Shown here piece after piece: positions 53,401 to 63,103 of a stretch of 64,000 nt of DNA. Within the stretch, counting starts at the first letter, position 1; each line of letters begins with the position of its first letter. The translations under genes and the position numbers were made by a program. The stretch is taken from assembly GCF_045679555.1 (NCBI RefSeq), contig NC_092091.1, positions 79,996,364 to 80,060,363 of the forward strand. The letters run 5' to 3'. Origin of the DNA: Salvelinus alpinus. Taxonomy: Eukaryota; Chordata; Actinopteri; Salmoniformes; Salmonidae. The notes under the pieces are model-generated. The model was not told the origin of the DNA. It saw only the letters and a program-made list of their open reading frames with translations, and did no database searches.

Positions 53401-54760
53401 GAAAAGCTTGAGGTAAACGATGACACTGGGGCAGAATTGTTTTACAAATGGGACAGAAAATCTATTAAAACCATCACAGACAACCCTTTAATCATACATT
53501 CTGTCCTGGCATGGTGCAAACTGCAAGAGCTGTTCGGACGAGGGGGATTCCTTTCCCCTAAAACCCCTTTATGGAACAATAGATTGATTCCTATGTTTTT
53601 CCAGAATAGTAACTTTAGACCATGGTCTGATAAGGGGATCACTCTTCTGGAACATTGTTACGAGGAGGGAGTTCTTATGTCTTTTGATCAGCTGAAACAG
53701 AAATACCACTTGCCTAACAGGGACTTCTTTAGCTACCTACAACTACGAAACTTTATTAGGGTGTCTCTCAAGGGACAATGGAACCTACCTAAGATGTCAC
53801 CTATTGAACAACTCTGCCACGCAGACCAACCACTGTTCAAGACCATTTCCCGTGTTTACGATGCTCTTATGTCAGGACTAACACTGACCGGGCTAGATAA
53901 ACCCCGACTTAGATGGGAAAAAGATCTGGGTATTGATCTTGATGAGGGTCTATGGAGTGACCTATGCAGGAATGGTGTCACATCCACACTGAACTCCAGA
54001 TACAGACTGATCCAGTTTAATTTCCTCCATCAGCTCTATATCACGCCATCTAGACTGCACAAGTTCAACACTGATATCTCCTCCCTATGTTTTAGATGTG
54101 GCTCAGATGAAGGAACATTCCTCCATTCCACTTGGCAGTGTTCAAAACTACACGGTTTCTGGCAGGGGGTATGCGATACCATATCCTCAATTCATGGGGT
54201 TGCATTCCCTTTAGACCCGGAGGTCTGTCTACTGGGCAACTTTACTAACACCAATCTTAGGCAAAGCCATACTATAAAGCTAACAGAAATATTGCTAGCG
54301 ATTGCCAAGAAATGTATTGCCTTGAAATGGAAATTGGATTCCCCCCTGCCAGTTGCAATGTGGCTATCAGAAGTTAATAGTTGTATCCCACTGGAGAAAA
54401 TCACTTACCGCTTGAGGAATAAGTTAAATACATTTTACAGAATTTGGCAACCTTTTATTGGCTATATGGAGAATCTCCCCCCACATCACATTGAATGAAT
54501 CTCTATATTATCCTTATATAATGTTTCACATGTAATGTATAATATGTAACCTACGGCAGGTGACCATATGATCCAATGTCTCATTATAATCTTTTTTTAT
54601 TGTATGTTTGTTTGTATATATAATTATAATTTGTTTGATTTTTACTTTTTGTTACGCTCATCTGTTACTGTCACTTTGTCCTATTGTTGTCTAATATCTT
54701 TTCACGTTTGTCTTGAATGTTGTTAATTGGAAAATGCAAAAATAAAATATTCAAAAAAAA
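50408..54760 (+). mobile_element. L1/Tx1-like LINE with intact ORF2, 16-bp target duplication
   Basis: A 4,353-bp insertion flanked by the 16-bp duplication AGAAAGGCCTGCTCGC (50392-50407 and 54761-54776), ending in an A-rich tail (AAAATATTCAAAAAAA). A 5' leader is followed by an ORF1 start at 50553 (MDRRPRGKKNDQN...). After 50 codons this ORF runs into a stop just where ORF2 sequence begins, so nearly all of ORF1 is deleted. ORF2 is open to 54498. Long exact duplications and an open ORF2 suggest recent insertion, probably helped by ORF1 protein supplied in trans. Confidence 0.93.
50596..54498 (+). CDS. LINE ORF2: endonuclease-reverse transcriptase, 1,300 codons open
   Basis: Residues below are counted from the ATG at 50596; the true start is probably nearer 50716 (residue 41 on). 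An apurinic-type endonuclease domain covers about 45-275: FNVKGLN, QETH at 75-78, GGDFN at 176-180 and SDHSP at 264-268. The reverse transcriptase has SYRPISLLN near 570, catalytic D635 (SLDAEKAFD), NRQGCPISPHLF in motif B and FADD at 735-738 (D737, D738). A C-terminal CCHC zinc knuckle has C1165, C1168, H1177 and C1182. All key catalytic residues are present. The length is normal for an L1/Tx1-group ORF2. It nicks target DNA and copies its RNA at the nick. Confidence 0.93.
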   Translation: MIPKITITLARLALALITQTTVPDMLATLLREIQDGNKGLSFYVTFNVKGLNSPIKRKRVYTYLKKLKADIVFLQETHLTASEHKKLKREWVGQVFASSFNSKARGTAILISRHIPFCVNNTISDPSGRFVLVQGHMFSESWTLLNIYAPNFDDHMFIQNVFLQVAQAPPGWLLVGGDFNFCLDTVLDRSSDKPSLLTKAGKLTMSFMKDLNLLDIWRQLHPQDRDYSFYSHPHKTHTRIDNFLISTQLFHRVLDVEYLPRLLSDHSPLVLSISIPTKVNGAYRWRLNSTLLKQPEFCAFIKEQINIFTLTNKPSAPDSFILWDTLKAYLRGQIISYTKGLKRKHGAELSALESEISELEKTYQRGPTKDLYRLLVNKKLKYNILNTYQAERAITKSKQRYYELGEKAHKVLAWQLKAEESKRTINAIETLTNEISFDPTEINNTFKKYYEDLYTSQSSDDLSEIDSFLSSLNLPCLSGEDSERLSEHFSVPELLEAIKSLPSNKSPGEDGFPPEFYKEFRELLVPYLMEVLKKAREDNYFPESFSQAVITVIHKKGKNPLKCASYRPISLLNTDCKLVTKMLSKRQESCLPLLVNPDQTGFIINRLSSNNLRRFFDIIHLANKNKIPSVAVSLDAEKAFDRVEWPYLFRVLEKFGLGTVFVNLIKSLYKSPKARIATNGITSSSFPLYRGNRQGCPISPHLFALAIEPLAEAIRTCPDIHGFEVGPHTHKLSLFADDLILFLTNPEHSLSHLQILLQCYSSFSGYKVNLDKSEILPLSVFDHHTIKHKFPFRWSPMGFTYLGIMVDGNLNNLYKLNLASLLQKVEGDLCKWMDLPLTLLGRINVIKMNVLPRFLYLFQSLPIPVPAAFFSSLDKMTRRFIWHGKTPRVGLDKLTLDYSQGGLNLPNFRMYYWAAQSRFLAQRFDKGPSPSWLNIEKLEVNDDTGAELFYKWDRKSIKTITDNPLIIHSVLAWCKLQELFGRGGFLSPKTPLWNNRLIPMFFQNSNFRPWSDKGITLLEHCYEEGVLMSFDQLKQKYHLPNRDFFSYLQLRNFIRVSLKGQWNLPKMSPIEQLCHADQPLFKTISRVYDALMSGLTLTGLDKPRLRWEKDLGIDLDEGLWSDLCRNGVTSTLNSRYRLIQFNFLHQLYITPSRLHKFNTDISSLCFRCGSDEGTFLHSTWQCSKLHGFWQGVCDTISSIHGVAFPLDPEVCLLGNFTNTNLRQSHTIKLTEILLAIAKKCIALKWKLDSPLPVAMWLSEVNSCIPLEKITYRLRNKLNTFYRIWQPFIGYMENLPPHHIE

Positions 54761-54776
54761 GAAAGGCCTGCTCGCT

Positions 54777-55790
54777 GAAGTGTTTCAGGGAGCGTTTGAC
54801 AGTGATGAGTGGAGGTCGTTTGACCGCTGACCCATTACGGATGAGGCAATGAGGCAGTGATCGCTGAGATCTTGGTTGAAAACAGCAGAGGTGTATTTGG
54901 AGGGCAAGTTTGTTAGGATGATATCTATGAGGGTACCCGTGTTTACGGAATTGGGGTGGTACCTGGTAGGTTCATTGATAATTTGTGTGAGATTGAGGGC
55001 ATCAAGCTTAGATTGTAGGGTGGCTGGGGTGTTAAGCATGTTAAAATTTAGGTCGCCTAGCAGCACGAGCTCTGAAGATAGATGGGGGGCAATCAGTTCA
55101 CATATAGTGTCCAGAGCACAGCTGGGGGCAGAGGGTGGTCTATAGCAGGCGGCAACGGTGAGAGACTTGTTTTTAGAGAGGTGGATTTTTAAAAGTAGAA
55201 GTTCAAATTGTTTGGGAACAGACCTGGATAGTAAAACAGAACTCTGCAGGCAATCTTTGCAATAGATTGCAACACCGCCCCCTTTGGCCGTTCTATCTTG
55301 TCTGAAAATCTTGTAGTTGGGGATGAAAATGTCAGAATTTTTGGTGGTCTTTCTAAGCCAGGATTCAGACACGGCTAAAACATCCGGGTTGGCAGAGTGT
55401 GCTAAAGCAGTGAACAAAACAAACTTAGGGAGGAGGCTTCTAATGTTAACATGCATGAAGCCAAGGCTATTACGGTTACAGAAGTCATCAAAAGAGAGCG
55501 CCTGGGGAATAGGAGTGGAGCTAGGTACTGCAGGGCCTGGATTCACCTCTACATCACCAGAGGAACAGAGGAGGAGTAGGATAAGGGTACGGCTAAAAGC
55601 ATAGTGCGGATCTTTGGATCCAGCCTATGGAATGAAAGTTTGAGGGAGTTCCTACCTTCTAAACTTCTCCATGGTATTGTGCTCCATATTGTCAAAAAAC
55701 AGTTTAATTTAAGAAGACCACAAGTGGGGCTTTTATTGCTCAATCTAATTTGTGCTGATTCCCCTCCCAAAAATCCAAAGCCCTAACGGA
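54777..55790 (-). mobile_element. Rex1/CR1-like LINE, 5' part with endonuclease and 2A-like motif
   Basis: The other half of the LINE at 49013-50407. The start codon is at 55672-55670 (MEKFRR). Two in-frame TAG codons follow (seventh and sixteenth codons), then GSKDPHYAFSRTLILLLL, CSSGDVEVNPGP and an endonuclease of about 230 residues (MHVNIRSLLPKF, AVSESWL, YRPPSAP, LLGDLNF, DIILTNLP, SDHCLI). The two stops mean it is not functional now. Sequence to about 55790 is probably its 5'UTR. Confidence 0.88.
55532..55558 (-). other. 2A-like ribosome-skipping motif GDVEVNPGP
   Basis: GGT GAT GTA GAG GTG AAT CCA GGC CCT on the minus strand encodes GDVEVNPGP, matching the D-(V/I)-E-x-N-P-G-P consensus. 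It is preceded by a hydrophobic LILLLLCSS run as in known 2A regions. 2A-like motifs have been reported near the N-terminus of ORF2 in some endonuclease-type non-LTR elements. Function is inferred from the motif only. Confidence 0.8.
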
Positions 55791-55838
55791 CACATGGTCA
55801 AATTCGCGCACTTTTGATAGACTAAACCAGCTGCAAAT

Positions 55839-56018
55839 GATCGAGAGCTTGGGACTATAAGGTTCTATCTGCATTTTTGTCAAAATTTAGTTATTGACAG
55901 ACTTGTTCTGTTCAATGTTCTCTACCAATTCATGTTGTTATATTCAAAAGAATACAATCAAAAAATTGCTGTAAATTTGTTTTTACAGATGGAACCTTTA
56001 GTCCCAAATTCTCTATCA
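55839..56018. mobile_element. MITE with imperfect terminal inverted repeats
   Basis: GAGCTTGGGACTATAAGG and TTCTATCTG at the left pair with CAGATGGAA and CCTTTAGTCCCAAATTC at the right; the AT-rich interior of about 120 bp is non-coding. Target duplication not clear. From 56019 to 56520 I see only single-copy AT-rich DNA with no gene. Confidence 0.65.
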
Positions 56019-56526
56019 AAGTGTCACCAACAAAAACATAAAACAATAGGCCTATAACAAGTCCAGAACATGGCCTTCATTTTCCACATGCAAATAGCAC
56101 TTTTCGGTTGTGCTCAAAGCATACTATTCCATGAGAGCTGCATTGTTTTATTCAACTCGAAGCAATGAGCCCAATCAGTCCTCGCATGACAACCGAATCA
56201 TAAACAACAGAGTAGGATACTAATCCTTCGTTTTTGGGTTATACTCAGGTAGAACAATTTGGCTAATCTATATTTTCATAGTTCCAAGTCCTTTTCTTGA
56301 CGAACAAGGGTATTCAATTAATTGGAATGACTGGAAATCTGACAGACTTGTTTTTAATGTAGATATACCCTAATATTATTATTATCTGTAGTAGAAAGCA
56401 ATGGGTTAGAAGAAGCCCACATAACTAACCCATAAAGTAAAATGCAACATCGTTGTTGTCCTACCTAGGATTTTCTTTTGTTTGCTGAAGTGCAGAGGCC
56501 TACCTGAACTCTTCGCATTGTATTAT

Positions 56527-56912
56527 TCTCCCGAGTGGCGCAGTGGTCTAAGGCACTGCATCACAGTGCTAGCTGTGCCACTAGAGATCCTGGTTCGTAT
56601 CCAGGCTCTGTCTCTGTAGCCGGCTGTGACCGGGAGACCCATGGGATGGCGCACAATTGGCCCAGCGTCGTCCAGGGTAGGGAATGGCAGGCAGGGATGT
56701 AGCTCAGTTGGTAGAGCATGGTGTTTGCAATGCCAGGGTTGTGGGTTCAATTCCCACGGGGGGGCCAGTATGTAAAAATATAATAAAATAAAAAACTATA
56801 AATAAACAAGAAAAAGAAAAAATATAAAACCAAATAAAATAATAATAATAATGTATGCACTCACTAACTGTAAGTTGCTCTGGATAAGAGCGTCTGCTAA
56901 ATGACGTAAATG
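56527..56912 (+). mobile_element. Dimeric tRNA-derived SINE
   Basis: First head CCCGAGTGGCGCAGTGGTCT (tRNA-like A box) with GGTTCGTATCC (B box). Second head GGGATGTAGCTCAGTTGGTA with GGGTTCAATTCCCAC. Then an AT-rich linker and the tail GTAAGTTGCTCTGGATAAGA then GCGTCTGCTAAATGA, a tail shared by salmonid SINEs and their partner LINE. It sits just upstream of the pnp exons. Confidence 0.88.
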
Positions 56913-57037
56913 ATTTCACAGTATGTCTGGCTGTGCATTTGAATGTTATTAGGATCCCCATTAGCTGATGCCACGGCGTCAGCTAATCTTCATATGTAAA
57001 ATACTTTATTTACAATTGAAATTGACAAATATTGCAG

Positions 57038-57199
57038 GTCACAATGCCCATGTGGATTTTCAAGGTGTGGAGACGGTCATCATGCAGCTGGAGGTCTCAA
57101 TCAGGACTACAAGGTTGGGGACGTCATGATCATCAAAGACCACATCAACATGCCTGGGTTCGCTGGGAACAACCCACTGGCAGGACCCAATGATGAGAG
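57038..57199 (+). pseudogene. pnp: pnp exon (purine nucleoside phosphorylase), damaged
   Basis: Follows ATATTGCAG and ends GAGAG|GTGTGT. It encodes [20 protein letters not shown] then [17 protein letters not shown], matching PNP (GDIMLIRDHINLPGF...NPLRGPNDER). The first part ([15 protein letters not shown]) fits VTFPVRVFKLMGVETVIxTNAAGGL only if two short stretches of about seven bases are missing (after FK and before AAGG), so the reading frame is broken. Those losses are inferred from recalled family sequence. Confidence 0.75.
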
Positions 57200-57426
57200 G
57201 TGTGTGGTTATGTAAATGATATAGGCAACGGTTAGGGGCGTACAATATAGTGATTACAGAATGCATATTAAAAAGGGTGCGGACTGCCAAAAATACAAGT
57301 TTTACTTGAATTATACAGATGTAATTATTAGGCAATGTATTTTTGGGCGTGCACCCTTTTTCCACAAGTGCTTTCTCAGGGACTCAAAACGGGTTTGGTT
57401 GAGTTACTACCTTCTCCTCCTCCTAG

Positions 57427-57617
57427 ATTCGGGGTTCGGTTCCCCTCCATGTCTGATGCTTATGATAGGGAACTTCTGCAGCTGGCACAATGTGTGGGGG
57501 CGGAGCTTGGCTTTGGTGACTTCCTGAGAGAGGGAGTGTACTGCGTCCTGGGAGGGCCCTCGTTCGAAACCATCGCTGAGTGTCGTATGATGAACAGACT
57601 GGGGGCTGACGCTGTGG
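57427..57617 (+). pseudogene. pnp: pnp exon, reading frame intact
   Basis: Between TCCTAG and G|GTGAGT (191 bp). It encodes FGVRFPSMSDAYDRELLQLA, then a GDFLREGVYCVLGGPSFETI segment and AECRMMNRLGADAVG. PNP catalyses phosphorolysis of inosine and guanosine. GPSFET and the MSDAYDR region are family hallmarks around the active site. This exon shows no defect and joins in phase to both neighbours; it is labelled pseudogene because the neighbouring exons are damaged. Confidence 0.85.
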
Positions 57618-57872
57618 GTGAGTCCTGGAGCAGCTACACAGAGTTATCACAACACCTTAGCACTACTACAATCGTTTTCTACTCTAGCAACAATCTGAAC
57701 TTCTAAACTTCTCCCACTGCCATAACAATACTTTTGCAAGCTCTCCATTGTTCTTATAGTTTACTCTTGCAGCATTTCATGCAGAATTATTGACAATGCA
57801 ACATTTGAATCACATTGTCGGTTAGTGCATTGTTGGTTAGTGCTTTTGTCCTCCCCTTCCTCCTTGTTCTAG

Positions 57873-58090
57873 GTATGAGCACGGTGCACGAGGTGATTGT
57901 AGCGCGTCACTGTGGGATGCGTGTGTTCGCCCTGTCCCTGATCACCAACCAGGCTGTGATGGACTACGACAGCCTGGAGAAGGCCAACCATGAGGAGGTC
58001 CTATAGACAGGCCAGCTGAGGGGAGAGCAGCTAGAGAGACTGGTGACCAACATGGTGACCCGTGTAGAGCACAACAATAACGACGCCTGA
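57873..58090 (+). pseudogene. pnp: pnp last exon with premature TAG
   Basis: After TTGTTCTAG. It encodes [40 protein letters not shown] and EEVL, then TAG at 58004-58006. The same frame continues TGQLRGEQLERLVTNMVTRV and EHNNNDA to TGA at 58088. The normal fish protein has a glutamine-type codon at that place, so TAG removes 27 C-terminal residues. Exons encoding the first third of PNP were not found upstream in the window. Confidence 0.85.
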
Positions 58091-58111
58091 TAACTCTGAC
58101 TGGTTACACCG

Positions 58112-58112
58112 T

Positions 58113-58207
<95 letters not shown>

Positions 58208-58211
58208 GGGG
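58112..58211. repeat. (TG)n followed by 21 G
   Basis: About 39 TG units run into 21 consecutive G residues, 20-120 bp past the pnp stop. It is a strong candidate for Z-DNA and G-quadruplex formation. 58212-58403 is single-copy, perhaps old pnp 3'UTR. Confidence 0.95.
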
Positions 58212-58403
58212 TCAAGCCAGGCTGTTCTCAGGACTCCTTCGGCTCCTTTTTCTGTACTTTAACATTCTTCAAGGTAGCTGTTGAATCATTGTTTAATGTG
58301 TGTTATGAAAACATGCCGATTTGGAGTAAAATACTATTATATAATGAGCCCTGCACTAAACGTTTATAAATATAGAGCTGTATTGAGGTGAATTGACAAT
58401 TAT

Positions 58404-60800
58404 TTAATATACTTCCACTTCTGAGTTAACGGTGAATTCTTTGGTGACTGTAGAGTCCAATCCGAGATCCACAAACTTTATTGCAGATGGGGCATGTGCA
58501 GTCTGTGTTGGCGGGGGCAGGCATGGTTGCATGTCTCCGAGGTAATTCTTTGTGCTCCTCTCCACATCCCACCTCTGTACACCGCTCTGGCAGAGCTGCC
58601 GCCAGGTAGAACTGTCGGCTGCAGCGTCCTCCAGGTCTTTGGGTTTGATGTTGCAATTCTTCAGCAACGTCCTTGTAGCGTCCCCCAGCAGACCACTGGC
58701 CAAGGTGCAGCTGGCCATACAGGATCTTCTTTCTTTGGTGTGGAGGTGGAGATCCCTGTTTTGGAAGACCCTGCGTCTGAGTTTCCCGAAAGCAGCTGAT
58801 GCTTGCTTGGTCCTGTTTTGCATTTTCGAGGTCGATGCTGCAGTCCTCCAAGAGGATACTGCCCAGGTATTTGAATGACGGGACTATTGCCAGTGATTTG
58901 TGTTCAATGGTGAAGATAGGCATGGTATGTGGAGGGCTGGATCTCCTTTGTCAGACCACCTCTGTCTTGGTGGTGTTGATAGACAGTCCCGTTCTGCTAT
59001 AGACCCTCACAGCCATTACAAGGACGGACTGAATGTCTTCCGGAGTGTGGGCCACAAGAGCACAGTCATCAGAATACTGCAGCTCAAGAACACGCTCCGT
59101 CGAAACCTCGGTGGTTGCTTGGAGCCTCCTGATGTTGAATAGGTTTCCATCCAGCCTGAAGTCCACCGCAACCCCGCTGCTGTCCTCAAGTTCCTTGTGG
59201 GGAAGCTGGGTGACACATAGGAGGAAGATATTAAAGAGTACAGGTGCCAGCACACACCCCTGTCTCACACTGATGCTTACTACAAATGCTGACTCCTGCC
59301 CACCTATGGCCATCTGAGCCATCATCCCATCATGGAACTGGCAAAGGATGTTGACAAATGTGTCTGGACAGACACATTTTAGTAGAAAGCTCCATAGTAG
59401 TTCCCTGCTCACAGTGTCGAAGGCCTTGGAGAGGTCGACAAAGGCCATGAAACGTGATGTTGTTCACAGCAGTTTTCCTGGAGTTGTTGTGCCATGAATA
59501 TCATGTTGACCGTACTCCTGTTCTTTCTGAAGCCGCATTGTGACTCTGGCAGCAGTTCCTCTGTGATGTTGGCTAGGGGGATACGGAGAGACATGATTCT
59601 TTCACTTATGCCGACAGGTGTTTCGGTGAGGCTGGGTAAAAATGCTGTTCTTAATTGCCAGTCCCACACCGTGCTGATGTTGTCCACCTGGAGGGTAACC
59701 TTTTCAGAAGAAGGTGTAACCTTCTCCCTCCTCTTTCAGGGAGCTTTCATCCAGGAACCTGGTCTCACTCAGGGCAGCAATGTCAATGGTGTAGCGCCAT
59801 AGTTCTGCTGCAATCAAAGCTATTATCGTCACAGTTCTGATGTTCCATGTCGCCAGTTTCAGGGGAATTATTTTCTTTGCCATTTTTTTGACCGCTGAGT
59901 GGAACTCACAATATGTGTGGTAACCTATCCAGGAAGGGGTGAGTGTGCAATTTTTAGGTCACCTTTTCTAGGCCTCTCCCCAGCTGGGGTGAGCAGTTTG
60001 GCTCCTAAATAGGGCTGCTGAGTCACACAGGGGTCTGCCGAGAGCAGCTGCCACTCAAGTCCCAACTGCTGGCGACCATAATAGTCCTGTGCCGCTGGCG
60101 TGCAGCGGTCTGATTAAGGGCTCCCGGTGCCATTCATTCCTGCCCCTGTCACCAGACACTACAACACCGTCAGACTTTAGTCCGGTTTCCGGTTGATGGC
60201 TTCACCGAGGTCAGAAGTGGATACCTGCGCAATGGAAGTTATTTAAAGTGCCGCTGAGGGTGCACAATCCCCAACAACACTGCTTCACTGTAGGAAGGTA
60301 GATTCCAGTGGCAAGGGGGGAAACCCAGGATGACCAGTATCTTCCACAGCTGCAGGAGGCTACCGGGTCCCCAGTCTGTCGGCATCCGCCTACCGCGTGC
60401 CGCCAGCACGCTGCTTTTCTCTGAGGGTGAGCTCCCCTAGCCTTTGCCGTACCAGACTAACCCACAAGGCAGCGGGGAAGTGGTTGATTGCCGCCAGGTC
60501 GTGTCCACACAGAGGTGGACCTGTACAGACGCATCTCTGGGGCCCACTGCTGCTCCGAAATCCAATGCCGGTTAGCCTGGAGTTTCAAGACAACCAGTTA
60601 ACGTGTGCCACCACGAGGAGGCCTGACAGGAGTCTTGGTCATGTAGAGGCTTTGTACCGGCAAGGGGAGACTTGTGCATGAAGCTGCTCCACAATTCACC
60701 ACAAGGGCTTGCCGGCGACAGTGAGCTGTAAGCGAGAGTTTGCAAGCTCTCGGTAACCGGGCATGTAACTTACCTCTACCTAGGCACTACTGCACTACAC
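58404..60800 (-). mobile_element. Non-LTR LINE with C-terminal zinc finger, decayed
   Basis: Minus strand. The 5' leader runs from about 60800. The endonuclease start is near 59880 (LKLATWNIRTVTIIALIAAE then LWRYTIDIAALSETRFLDES), then a deletion. RT pieces follow: FRKNRSTVNMIFMAQQLQE at about 59520, AFVDLSKAFDTVSRELLW (motif A), SVRQGCVLAPVLFNIFL (motif B) and LQYSDDCALVAHT (motif C, SDD). The C-terminal CPICNKVCGSRIGLYSHQRI is a C2H2-type finger. Several frameshifts. Clade not assigned. Confidence 0.82.
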
Positions 60801-60835
60801 CCATCACATGCACCCTGCGGTTGCCCGCCGACAGA

Positions 60836-60991
<156 letters not shown>

Positions 60992-61196
60992 CAGTTGTGA
61001 AGCAGCATTAGGTAAAAGACTACAATGTCAAGAGGAACAACAGAGGGGATTGAGATGAGGAGAGTGATGTGAATTTAATCATCTAACCTTTATTCAGCCA
61101 GGTGCTGTATGTCATTGATAAACAATAAGCTGTTTTATAGGGTTGAAAAGGTAGAAATTTGGACTGTGCTTTAATTTGCAAGTCTCCTTGAAATAA

Positions 61197-61475
61197 TGGT
61201 GTACACCTCACTGTATACAGTGCATAATGGTGTACACCTCACTGTATACAGTGCATAATAATAACACCTCACTGTATACAGTGCATAATAATAACACCTC
61301 ACTGTATACAGTGCATAATAATAACACCTCACTGTATACAGTGCATAATAATAACACCTCACTTTATACAGTGCATAATAATAACACCTCACTGTATACA
61401 GTGCATAATAATAACACCTCTCTGTATACAGTGCATAATAATAACACCTCACTGTATACAGTGCATAATAATAAC
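61197..61475. repeat. 30-bp minisatellite containing a Tc1 tip
   Basis: Nine copies of ATAATAACACCTCACTGTAT plus ACAGTGCATA. Each unit holds the perfect 14-bp palindrome CACTGTATACAGTG and the Tc1 terminal word TACAGTGCAT. The array ends inside the left terminus of the Tc1 element that follows. Confidence 0.92.
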
Positions 61476-63101
61476 ATTGGAAAGTATTCAGACCCCTTGA
61501 CTTTCTCCACACTTTGTTAACTTACAACCTTATTCTATTCATATTAATTAATATTTCATATTCATATTCTAAAATTGATTAAACTACATTTTTCCCTCAA
61601 CAATCTACACACAATACCCCATAATGACAAAGCAAAAACACGTTTTTAACATTTTTTGCAAATTTATAAAAAATAAAAATACAAAATACCTTATTTACAT
61701 AAGTATTCAGACCCTTTGCTATGAGACTCGAAATTGAGCTCTGGTGCATCCTGTTTCCATTGATCATCCTTGAGATGTTTCTACAACTTGATACATTTAA
61801 TTGATTGGACATGATTTGGAAAGGCACACACCTTTCTATATAAGGTCCCACAGTTGACAGTGCACGTTAGAGCAAAAACCAAGCCATGAGATCAAAGGGA
61901 TTGTCCGTAGATCCCCGAGACAGGATTGTGTCGAGGCACAGATCTGGCGAAGGGGTTACCAAAAAATGTCTGCAGCATTGAAGGTCCCTAAGAACATAGT
62001 GGCTTCCATCATTCTTAAATAGAAGAAGGTTGGAACCACCAAGACGCTTCCTTGAGCTGGCCGCCCGGCAAACTGAGCAATCAGGGGAGAAGGGCCTTGG
62101 TCAGGGAGGTGACCAAGAACCCGATGGTCACTCTGACAGAGCTCCAGAGTTCGTCTGTGGAGATGGGAGAACCTTCCAGAAGGACAACCATCTCTGTAGC
62201 ACTCCACCAATCAGGCCTTTATGGTAGAGTGGCCAGACGGAAGCCACTCCTCAGTGAAAGGCACGACAGCCCGCTTGGAGTTTGCCAAAAGGCACCTAAA
62301 GGATTCTCAGACCATGAGAAACAAGATTTTCTGTTCTGATGAATCCAAGATTGAACTCTTTGGCCTGAATGCCAAGTGTCATGTCTGGAGGAAACCTGGC
62401 ACCATCCCTATGGTGAAGCATGGTGGTGGCAGCATCATGCTGTGGCGATGTTTTTCAGCGGCAGGGACTGGGAGACTAGTCAGGATTCAGGGAAAGATGA
62501 ACGGAGCAAAGTACAGAGAGATCTTTGATGAAAACCTGCTCCAGAGCGCTCAGGACCTCAGACTGGAGCTAAGGTTCACCTTCCAACAGGACTACAACCC
62601 TAAGCACACAGCCAAGGCAACGCAGGAGTGGCTTCAGGACAAGTCTCTGAATGTCCTTGAGTGGCCCAGCCAGAGCCCGGACTTGAACCCGATCGAACAT
62701 CTCTGGAGAGACCTGAAAATAGCTATGCAGCGACGCTCCCCGTCCAACCGGACAGAGCTTGAGAGGATCTGCAGAGACAAATGGGAGAAACTCCCCAAAT
62801 ACAGGTGTGCCAAGCTTGTAGCGTCATACCCAAGAAGACTCAAGGCTGTAATCTCTGCCAAAGGTGCTTCAACAAAGTACTGAGTTAAGGATCTAAATAC
62901 TTGTGTAAATGTAATATTTCTGTTTTTAATTTTAATACATTTGCAAAAATTACGAAAAACCAGTTTATGCTTTGTCATTATGGTGTATTGTGCGTAGATT
63001 GATCAGGGAAAAAAACAATTTGATCCATTTTTGAATAAAGCTGTAACGTAATAGAATGGTGAAAAAGTCAAGGTGTCTGAATACTTTCCGAATGCACTGT
63101 A
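61476..63101 (+). mobile_element. Tc1-type transposon, near full length, decayed transposase
   Basis: The left inverted repeat (GGAAAGTATTCAGACCCC) pairs with the right end (TCTGAATACTTTCCGAATGC then ACTGTA). The transposase starts at about 61886 (MRSKGLSVDPRDRIVSRHRS), is frameshifted and stopped in the DNA-binding half, and is open for 220 codons at 62221-62883. The catalytic domain shows CSDESKIELFG (first D), QQDYNPKHTA (second D, in a DYNPKH context where the family has DNDPKH) and SPDLNPIEHLW (E). Not autonomous. Confidence 0.9.
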
Positions 63102-63103
63102 TA

